DNA from: Bacteroidales bacterium
GTDB lineage: Bacteria > Bacteroidota > Bacteroidia > Bacteroidales > UBA4181
Assembly (NCBI GenBank): GCA_031271175.1
Contig: JAISWE010000066.1
Location: forward strand, 1 to 38,497
DNA: 38,497 bases
Direction of reading: 5' to 3'
In this document: positions 32,490 to 38,497 of the stretch, one piece after another
Numbering within the stretch: the first letter of the stretch is position 1
Layout of the letters: each line of letters starts with the position of its first letter
Notes under the pieces: generated by a model
Told to the model about the DNA's origin: nothing
The model's input: the letters and a program-made list of their open reading frames with translations, nothing else
Databases searched by the model: none
Made by a program: the position numbers and the translations under genes

Positions 32490-34478
32490 ATGCTGGCGCT
32501 TTGTTTATTGATAATGCTGATTGTGCCGCCCATCTGTAAAAAGATAGGGATGCCTGCCATTTTCGGCTTGATACTTTCGGGTATTGTCGTCGGTCCTCAT
32601 GGATTTCGGCTGGTAGACGATCAATCGGGTCTGGAAGTATTATCCGGAGCGGGATTGTTATATCTGATGTTCCTGATGACGTTAGAAACAGACATTTACA
32701 GTTTCCGCAAGAACAGATTCAAAAGCGTATGGTTCGGTGCATTTACCTTTCTTATACCTTTTGTGTCAGGATATTTTGCTGCGCGTCATCTGTTTGGCTA
32801 CGATAATGCGGCATCGCTGCTGCTGGCCTGTATGTTTTCCTCCCACACGCTGGTGTCTTATCCTGTGGCGGCGAGGTTGAACATCACCAAGACCGAGCCG
32901 GTGGTGGTAAGCATCGGCGGCACCATCATTACCGATGTCACCGTGTTGCTTTTGCTGACTTTCATCACCGTTTCCTACGAAGGCACTCTGGATATATGGT
33001 TTTGGTGCAAAACCGTCGGACTGTTAGGCGGTTTTATTTTCCTCATGCTGTGGATATTCCCGAAAGTGAGCCGGTGGTATTTCGCTCGTTTTCAGAGCGA
33101 TGACACAGGGCAATTCATCTTTGTACTGTGCGCTCTTTTTGGTTCGGGCATGTTAGCCGATTGGGCAGGTATAGAGCCGATTGTAGGCGCTTTTTTGTGC
33201 GGACTTGCGCTCAATCGCGTCATTCCTCGACAGTCGGCACTGATGAGCCGCACGGTGTTTGTGGGCAATTCGCTTTTCATCCCTTTTTTCATGATTCATA
33301 TAGGAACGCTGGTGGATTTGAAAGCTTTTACGGACGGTATGGAAACGTTCATACTGGCGGCAGGATTTATCGTGATTGCGCTTTTCGGAAAATATCTTGC
33401 AGCCTTTGCCACACAACTGTTTTACAAATATACCCGCGCGGAACGCTTGCTGTTGTTCGGATTGAGCAGTTCACACGCTGCTGCTACCATAGCTGTGGTG
33501 GTCATCGGCTATAATTTGGGGATTTTCAATAATCACATTCTCAATGCAGGTATTTTGATCATCCTGTTTACTTGTTTGATCAGCGCTTATTATACCGATT
33601 TTGCGGGGCGTAAAGTGGCGGCGCAACAGGAACAAAAAATACAGGACAGCATATCCGACAGGATATTGTTGCCGCTGTCCAACCCGCATACGGCAGTTTC
33701 TCTTTTCGATTTTGCCGTTTTGGTACACCAACCGCATGAAGAGTCCACCATTTATCCGGTCACCATCGCTACAGCGCCCGCTCAAATGGCACATTCCATC
33801 CTCAGAAATAAGGCATTGCAGAATACTTTTACCAATCGGGCGCGTGCAGCGTCCGTCCGCTGCTATTTCTCCACACGATTAGATAGCAATATTTCCGAAG
33901 GAATCATCCGCGCATCGCTGGAGTTGCAAACCACTCACATCATTATTGGCTGGAGCGGACAATCGGAAACGGCACATTATTTTTTCGGCAGCATTATGGA
34001 TAAACTGTTGGAGAACTGTACGCAAACGCTTTTTGTGACCCGTCTTACCGTTGACAGGCTGATATTTGGAAAAATATATGTGCTGGTGCCTCGCTATGCC
34101 GAACATGAAACAGGTTTTCATGCATGGCTTACTGCCGTACGGCGGATGTGGCAAAACACTTCCGCTCATTTGCTGTTCATAGGCGACACACAAGCGTTGA
34201 CAACCATCATGCGCATGAAAGAAACCGCATCGCTTACCGCCAAAAATTACCGCGCTACGGAACAAATTCCCGACATGCTTGCACTTGCCGAAGAGCTAAC
34301 CGCTACAGACCTGTTTGTGGTGGTCGCCGCACGCCCGAATACGGTTTCCTTCAATCGCAAAACAGCGGTGATGCCTCGCGTCATTACCCGCTATTTTGCG
34401 CGTACCAGCAGTGTCATCGTGTATCCCGAACAGCCTGACATCATACCGGATAATCTCGGGATGACTTTCGGCGTATGA
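32490..34478 (+). CDS. CPA2-family cation:proton antiporter with C-terminal soluble domain
   Basis: A 662-residue inner-membrane transporter. The first 380 residues carry about twelve membrane spans with Na+/H+ exchanger motifs, such as MPAIFGLILSGIVVGPHGF and the central DWAGIEPIVGAFLCGLALNRVIP. The last 270 residues are soluble and resemble two universal-stress-protein-like halves (VSLFDFAVLVHQPHEESTIYPV and THIIIGWSGQSETAHYFFGS). It likely exchanges Na+ or K+ for protons under control of a cytoplasmic sensor. It has its own promoter. Confidence 0.92.
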   Translation: MLALCLLIMLIVPPICKKIGMPAIFGLILSGIVVGPHGFRLVDDQSGLEVLSGAGLLYLMFLMTLETDIYSFRKNRFKSVWFGAFTFLIPFVSGYFAARHLFGYDNAASLLLACMFSSHTLVSYPVAARLNITKTEPVVVSIGGTIITDVTVLLLLTFITVSYEGTLDIWFWCKTVGLLGGFIFLMLWIFPKVSRWYFARFQSDDTGQFIFVLCALFGSGMLADWAGIEPIVGAFLCGLALNRVIPRQSALMSRTVFVGNSLFIPFFMIHIGTLVDLKAFTDGMETFILAAGFIVIALFGKYLAAFATQLFYKYTRAERLLLFGLSSSHAAATIAVVVIGYNLGIFNNHILNAGILIILFTCLISAYYTDFAGRKVAAQQEQKIQDSISDRILLPLSNPHTAVSLFDFAVLVHQPHEESTIYPVTIATAPAQMAHSILRNKALQNTFTNRARAASVRCYFSTRLDSNISEGIIRASLELQTTHIIIGWSGQSETAHYFFGSIMDKLLENCTQTLFVTRLTVDRLIFGKIYVLVPRYAEHETGFHAWLTAVRRMWQNTSAHLLFIGDTQALTTIMRMKETASLTAKNYRATEQIPDMLALAEELTATDLFVVVAARPNTVSFNRKTAVMPRVITRYFARTSSVIVYPEQPDIIPDNLGMTFGV

Positions 34479-34551
34479 AAGACAGATGGTCTGTATCAAC
34501 AAACCGGAAAAATTTGCACGGCAGAAATGATGGTTGTATTTAAAAAGATCA

Positions 34552-34559
34552 TATATTTG
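34552..34559 (+). promoter_or_regulatory. Putative -7 box for trpB2
   Basis: TATATTTG matches TAnnTTTG, 28 bases before the trpB2 ATG. No proper -33 TTTG is found; a GTTG lies at 34533-34536 with too short a spacer. Confidence 0.5.
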
Positions 34560-34587
34560 CGATGATTTTATCTAAAACGTAACAACC

Positions 34588-35946
34588 ATGACCAAAAAAT
34601 TTTTATTGAACGAATCGGAAATACCTGAAAAATGGTATAATATCGTGGCAGACATGCCTCACAAACCGTTGCCCTTGCTGCATCCCGGCACCAAACAGCC
34701 ATTGCATCCGGAGGATTTGTATCCAATTTTTGCCGAAGAGGTGGCGCGGCAGGAACTGAATCAAACCGATCAATGGATTGATATTCCCGAAGAAGTGCGC
34801 GACAAGTACAAAATCTACCGTCCGTCGCCTCTGGTGCGCGCTTATAATCTGGAAAAAGCGCTGGATACCCCCGCGCACATCTATTTCAAAAACGAAAGCG
34901 TGAGCCCTGTCGGCTCACATAAACTCAACTCCGCCCTGGCGCAGGCATATTACTGCAAAAAGGAAGGACTCACCCATATCACCACCGAAACGGGTGCGGG
35001 ACAATGGGGTACGGCGTTGTCGTTTGCCGCAAAAGTATTCGGGTTGGAACTCGCAGTGTATATGGTGAAAGTGAGTTACGAACAAAAACCCTACCGGCGC
35101 TCGCTGATGCAAACATGGGGTGCGCAGGTAATCGCTTCTCCTAGCATGTCCACTAAGGCGGGGCGCAAAATCCTTACGGATAGTCCCACCTATCAAGGCA
35201 GTCTGGGAACAGCCATTTCCGAAGCCATTGAACTCGCCATGAGTATGCCGAACTGCAAATATACGCTGGGGAGCGTGCTCAACCATGTGTCGTTGCACCA
35301 AACCGTTATTGGCTTGGAGGCGGAAAAACAGATGGCTTTGGCAGGCGAATATCCCGACATTGTGATTGGATGTTTCGGCGGCGGCTCTAACTTTTCAGGT
35401 ATTTCGTACCCGTTCATGCGCCACAATATTGCCGGCGGCAAGAAAACGCGCTTTATTGCTGCCGAACCCTCCTCATGCCCGAAACTGACGCGCGGCATAT
35501 TCCAGTATGATTTCGGTGACGAAGCCGGCTATACCCCGCTGTTGCCCATGTTCACATTAGGACACAATTTCGCGCCGGCGCATATTCATGCGGGTGGACT
35601 GCGCTATCACGGTGCCGGTACTATCATCAGCCAATTGATGAAGGACAGGATGATAGAGGCGGTGGACATTCAGCAGTTGGACTCTTTCAAGTATGGATTG
35701 CTCTTTGCCCGCACCGAAGGCATTGTACCCGCGCCGGAATCGGCACACGCCATCGCAGCTGCTGTCAACGAGGCCTTAAAAGCAAAGGAAGAAGGCGCTT
35801 CAAAGGTGATCCTTTTCAATCTTTCCGGTCACGGGCTGATTGACATGAGCGCTTACGACAGCTATTTGGCGGGCGACCTGACCAATTACGATCTTTCCGA
35901 TGAAGACATTGCCAAAAATGTGAATCAACTGGAAAAGATTGTGTAG
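34588..35946 (+). CDS. trpB: Tryptophan synthase beta chain, TrpB2 type
   Basis: A 452-residue PLP enzyme of the TrpB2 group, longer than canonical TrpB (about 400). Features are the start NESEIPEKWYNIVADMP, RPSPLVRAYNLEKAL, the PLP lysine in VSPVGSHKLNSALAQA, ETGAGQWGTALSFAA and the phosphate loop CFGGGSNFSG. TrpB2 proteins join indole and serine and are often unlinked from trpA, acting as a stand-alone indole-rescue enzyme. No other trp gene is present here, which fits that role. It ends eight bases before the convergent hypothetical gene. Confidence 0.95.
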   Translation: MTKKFLLNESEIPEKWYNIVADMPHKPLPLLHPGTKQPLHPEDLYPIFAEEVARQELNQTDQWIDIPEEVRDKYKIYRPSPLVRAYNLEKALDTPAHIYFKNESVSPVGSHKLNSALAQAYYCKKEGLTHITTETGAGQWGTALSFAAKVFGLELAVYMVKVSYEQKPYRRSLMQTWGAQVIASPSMSTKAGRKILTDSPTYQGSLGTAISEAIELAMSMPNCKYTLGSVLNHVSLHQTVIGLEAEKQMALAGEYPDIVIGCFGGGSNFSGISYPFMRHNIAGGKKTRFIAAEPSSCPKLTRGIFQYDFGDEAGYTPLLPMFTLGHNFAPAHIHAGGLRYHGAGTIISQLMKDRMIEAVDIQQLDSFKYGLLFARTEGIVPAPESAHAIAAAVNEALKAKEEGASKVILFNLSGHGLIDMSAYDSYLAGDLTNYDLSDEDIAKNVNQLEKIV

Positions 35947-35954
35947 CGGAGCGG

Positions 35955-36839
35955 TCACTGTTCCGGGATGCCATCCCAAAAGGCGGACAGGAAACGTTTA
36001 GTGGCGGCAGGCATGTTGCCTTCCGTAACAACGTCCTTGTAGCCTCCCCAGTCGTCGCGTACATCTTTCAGGTTTTCAGCTTTGATGAGGATAGTGCGGA
36101 TGACGGTATCCGTTTTGTCCCGTTCGGACGGCAGGTTGCGGCGGTACGCCGCTCTTTCCTCGACACCTTCCAGCCACCAGTTGAGTAGCGTGCCATATCG
36201 CCGTTTGGCGGCGATACTTTCAGGGCTTGCGGGATCAAAGGTGCCGCCCGACAATCCGTCGATGTTGAAATACTCGCCGGAATAATAAAAGCGGATGACC
36301 GTGGAGATGTCGGCATCGGCATAGCGTCGTTCATTGTCGGGCGCCTGTCTGAAAACGGCTTTCACTCGGGCTACATGCAGCCGGTATGCAGTCATTGACG
36401 AGGGAAACCGCTTTTCCGCATCCGAAAACTCAAGTATATCCGCGCGTCCGTCATCAAACAGACGGATGAGTACGTGTCCGTAGTTGGCAATCTTCGCCGC
36501 GTAAATCTTCCATCCGTCACCTGCGGTTTTTTCCTTGATGCGCGTTAATACCGGATCCGCTACATCCGCGTGAGCGGGCAGATTGCGGGAGGCATAGAGT
36601 TGCAACAGTTCCTCGACCGTCATCCGCAACGCTGTTTCGTCAATTTTTCCGTCCCACACAGGAAAAGTCACGTAAGCATCTGCCAACCTCCCGTTGCAAA
36701 GCTCGTCGATCAGCCTGTCGCACACAAGGCGGTCGAATACGGCGCGGGTTAACGCCGTTTTTATGCGAATCGGGACGGCATGGGAAGATACATGCACACA
36801 CATGGCGAGAGAGAGGAACATTGCCGCTATGGTTCTCAT
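35955..36839 (-). CDS. Exported protein of unknown function
   Basis: A 294-residue protein with a signal peptide (MRTIAAMFLSLAMCVHVSSHA). I do not recognise a named family. The mature part starts with IRIKTALTRAVFDRLVCDRLIDELCNG and ends in WDGIPEQ; it has a central mixed alpha/beta stretch (TAGDGWKIYAAKIANYGHVLIRLFDDG). I place the start at 36839 because this ATG begins the signal peptide and overlaps the stop of the TPR gene (ATGA), although the frame is open upstream inside that gene. Coupled expression suggests a shared envelope role with the TPR protein. Confidence 0.8.
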   Translation of the reverse strand: MRTIAAMFLSLAMCVHVSSHAVPIRIKTALTRAVFDRLVCDRLIDELCNGRLADAYVTFPVWDGKIDETALRMTVEELLQLYASRNLPAHADVADPVLTRIKEKTAGDGWKIYAAKIANYGHVLIRLFDDGRADILEFSDAEKRFPSSMTAYRLHVARVKAVFRQAPDNERRYADADISTVIRFYYSGEYFNIDGLSGGTFDPASPESIAAKRRYGTLLNWWLEGVEERAAYRRNLPSERDKTDTVIRTILIKAENLKDVRDDWGGYKDVVTEGNMPAATKRFLSAFWDGIPEQ

Positions 36840-38044
36840 CTTCCGCAATATTTGTAGATATGGCTTGCCGCCTCCCGACTGCCCAGTGTCAATGCTTTTT
36901 GCCAGCAATGGCATGCTTCTTCCACATCGTCCTCCTGATACAGCGCAATTCCTTTTTGCAGCCACGTTTCGGATGATCGCGGGTCAAGGTCTAAGGCTTG
37001 TGAAAGGTCTTCGTCTGCCTGACGGTAATTACCCGCTTTGATGAATGCTGCCGCACGCGCCGTGAAATAGGCGGCAACGGTTTTGTCCCGATCTATAAGC
37101 ATGGTCAGGTAATCAATGGCGGACAGCGGATTGCCGGCTTCGGTTTCAGCCAGCCCCATCTGATACAGCGCCTTATTGTCCATCGGGAAATAAGTGAAAT
37201 AGAACCGGATATCTTTGCGGGCTTCTTCGTATTGCTTGTTGAGGCGGAACACAGATGCCCGCTGCAAGTAAGCATCCAGCCGGTAGGGTGCCAGACGAAC
37301 GGCATGTTGCATGTAGTCCAGCGCCTCGGCATATTTTTTGAGATAAACGGCAACGGAGGCGGCAGCAGTATAATATTCCGGGGATGTACCGCGCAATTGT
37401 ATTGCATTACGATAACTTTCGAGCGCAGGCTCGTACTGCTCCAGCCCTTCATACGCACGGGCGCGTAACGCATACAGTTTTCCCGATGTCTTCTCGCCGG
37501 CAAGGGCTTCATTTGCTATGACCAAGGCATCTGCGTATTTTTTCCGCTTGATGAGGGCAGCTACTTCAGCCGCTTTTTGTTCCGTGCGGGTGTACCACTG
37601 CTTCTCCCACAATATGCGCCATTCCTTACTGCGCTCCATCTTTTCCAGCGCGGGGTCTAACTGTAATTCCCATTCCGACAATTTATCCCGTTGCGACAGG
37701 TATTTTTGCAAGTATCCGGCAGCCTTTTCGGGTTGCGCACCGATAGCATATACGCGAGCGACATACAGTTGCGCTTCGGGACTGTCGCGCAACTGCGGCA
37801 ATTCAAAGACAGCCGTTGCTTCATCATATTGTCCGGAGTGATAATAGCACTCGCCTAACGCGAAAAGCATTGCCGGCGTTCTTTCTTTTTCGGGAACAGA
37901 GAGAATCTCCCGTACTGCCAAAGAATACGCTTGTTGCTGCATTGCCGCACTGGCATGCAAAAATGCTTCATCTAATTTTTGTGCATGAAGCGGAACAATG
38001 CAGACAATAGACAACAAACATCCTTGTACCAAATATTTTACCAC
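36836..38044 (-). CDS. Exported tetratricopeptide-repeat protein
   Basis: A 402-residue periplasmic TPR protein. The signal peptide (MVKYLVQGCLLSIVCIVPLHAQ) is followed by about eight TPR units, such as KLYALRARAYEGLEQYEPALESYRNAI, PEYYTAAASVAVYLKKYAEALDY and TAAFIKAGNYRQADEDLSQALDL-like segments. The frame is open up to 38113, but a full -33/-7 promoter lies at 38068-38099, so a start there is impossible from this promoter. The first in-frame start after it, a GTG at 38042-38044, is used. It probably scaffolds envelope proteins. It overlaps the next gene by four bases. Confidence 0.88.
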   Translation of the reverse strand: MVKYLVQGCLLSIVCIVPLHAQKLDEAFLHASAAMQQQAYSLAVREILSVPEKERTPAMLFALGECYYHSGQYDEATAVFELPQLRDSPEAQLYVARVYAIGAQPEKAAGYLQKYLSQRDKLSEWELQLDPALEKMERSKEWRILWEKQWYTRTEQKAAEVAALIKRKKYADALVIANEALAGEKTSGKLYALRARAYEGLEQYEPALESYRNAIQLRGTSPEYYTAAASVAVYLKKYAEALDYMQHAVRLAPYRLDAYLQRASVFRLNKQYEEARKDIRFYFTYFPMDNKALYQMGLAETEAGNPLSAIDYLTMLIDRDKTVAAYFTARAAAFIKAGNYRQADEDLSQALDLDPRSSETWLQKGIALYQEDDVEEACHCWQKALTLGSREAASHIYKYCGR

Positions 38045-38067
38045 GGTTTTACTTTTTTGTGTAAACG

Positions 38068-38099
38068 CAAAATTAGCTATTTTTGATGCAAAAAACAAA
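38068..38099 (-). promoter_or_regulatory. Promoter of the TPR gene
   Basis: On the minus strand, TTTG (38096-38099) and TAATTTTG (38068-38075) are separated by 20 bases. It fits the Bacteroidota consensus and decides the GTG start at 38044. Confidence 0.75.
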
Positions 38100-38144
38100 A
38101 ATGTTTCGCTCAACAGCGGCGCATTTCAAATTGTAGCGTTCCCA

Positions 38145-38173
38145 AAAGTACCGCAGGGACACAATATTGGTAG
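38145..38173 (-). repeat. Dispersed repeat, copy 1
   Basis: Read on the minus strand: CTACCAATATTGTGTCCCTG then CGGTACTTTT. The 23-base core (38151-38173) matches the copy at 38306-38328 at 18 of 23 positions. It belongs to a type of CTACC-RATAT-...-GTCCCTRCGG sequence I recall as dispersed in Bacteroidota genomes. Confidence 0.6.
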
Positions 38174-38194
38174 AAAATAGATGCCATGCGCCCA

Positions 38195-38213
38195 CATTCC
38201 GTCCCTACGGTAG
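38195..38213 (+). repeat. Dispersed repeat, partial inverted copy
   Basis: GTCCCTACGGTA at 38201-38212 is the reverse complement, with one mismatch, of TACCGCAGGGAC at 38149-38160, so copy 1 and this copy could form a hairpin with a 40-base loop. Confidence 0.5.
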
Positions 38214-38303
38214 GGTGGGGTGGGGGGAAGGGATGTAAAGAATGGGCCATTTATAGAAAATAATTACGTTCCATTTTTTTCGACGTCACAACGATGAAAA
38301 AAA

Positions 38304-38328
38304 TCCCGCAGAGATGAAATGTTGGTAG
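38304..38328 (-). repeat. Dispersed repeat, copy 2
   Basis: Read on the minus strand: CTACCAACATTTCATCTCTG then CGGGA. It matches copy 1 in 18 of 23 core positions and has the same orientation, 155 bases away. Confidence 0.6.
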
Positions 38329-38497
38329 CAAAAGCCCCCTGTCCTTTCTGTACGCTGCGGCGTTCCCATTCGTCGATCAGTTTCTTGCGCACTCCAATGG
38401 AGCGCAGTCGTCATAAATATTGCCTGCGATTTTGCCATTTGGAATAAATTCGTTATTTTTGTGCAGTAAATCAAAAATTGCGTAGCGTAGTAACCGA

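Larger units (their letters stand above)
38100..38497. other. Right-edge non-coding region with dispersed repeats
   Basis: About 400 bases without a convincing gene. It contains two direct copies and one shorter inverted copy of a short repeat (see the repeat entries) and a G-rich run (38213-38228). A minus-strand open frame (38286-38474) is partly made of repeat sequence and is not accepted as a gene. Confidence 0.5.

Noticed and set aside
38286-38474. 62-residue minus-strand open frame at the right edge
   Set aside because: Part of it is made of the dispersed repeat, and an alternative frame is just as protein-like; no family recognised.

Overview
The window is an ordinary chromosomal stretch of a Bacteroidota bacterium, most likely order Bacteroidales. 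The evidence is a SusC/SusD outer-membrane pair, many lipoproteins with short lipoboxes, few Shine-Dalgarno sites, and repeated promoters of the Bacteroidota form TTTG-N19-22-TAnnTTTG. Well-formed examples precede the PII gene, the Gfo/Idh oxidoreductase, the S41 protease, the cation antiporter and the TPR gene. Base composition looks mid-range and even. No rRNA, tRNA or CRISPR array was found.

Layout. (1) 123-4591: a compact plus-strand Ter stress cassette of three TerD-type proteins, one TerA-like protein, two von Willebrand factor A (TerY-like) proteins sharing a polyproline C-terminal tail, and an AIM24-family protein. TerB, TerC and the biosynthetic partners seen in some Ter loci are absent. 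It is followed by about 0.9 kb of apparently decayed DNA (4592-5487). (2) 5488-11127: SusC, SusD and an HU-like DNA-binding protein, closed by a 22-bp-phased repeat array that ends in a strong hairpin terminator. (3) 11271-14435, minus strand: a nuclease/transposase C-terminal remnant and glycine dehydrogenase gcvP. (4) 14848-19034: PII regulator and ammonium transporter, then hydrogenase maturation hypC-hypD-hypE with no hydrogenase genes in view. (5) 19203-21608: a decayed IS110 transposase, kdsB overlapping an FKBP-type isomerase lipoprotein, and a MITE-like element with a central 38-bp perfect palindrome. (6) 21609-28487: valS (minus), apbE-like, exported Gfo/Idh/MocA oxidoreductase overlapping a dihydrofolate reductase gene, and dihydroorotase (minus). 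(7) 28564-31336: divergent Kelch-like lipoprotein and S41 protease lipoprotein. (8) 31505-35946: RsbW-like ATPase, ybeY, a CPA2 antiporter with a cytoplasmic tail, and a TrpB2-type tryptophan synthase beta chain. (9) 35955-38044, minus: a TPR protein overlapping an exported protein of unknown function. The right edge holds copies of a short dispersed repeat.

Most genes are housekeeping or envelope functions. The less ordinary parts are the Ter cassette, the palindrome-centred mobile-like element at 21320-21486, the 22-bp-phased array at 11143-11252, the two decayed mobile-element genes, and the dispersed repeats at the right edge. I did not find a clearly new defence or biosynthetic system. 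Family assignments come from recognising motifs by eye; no database search was run.
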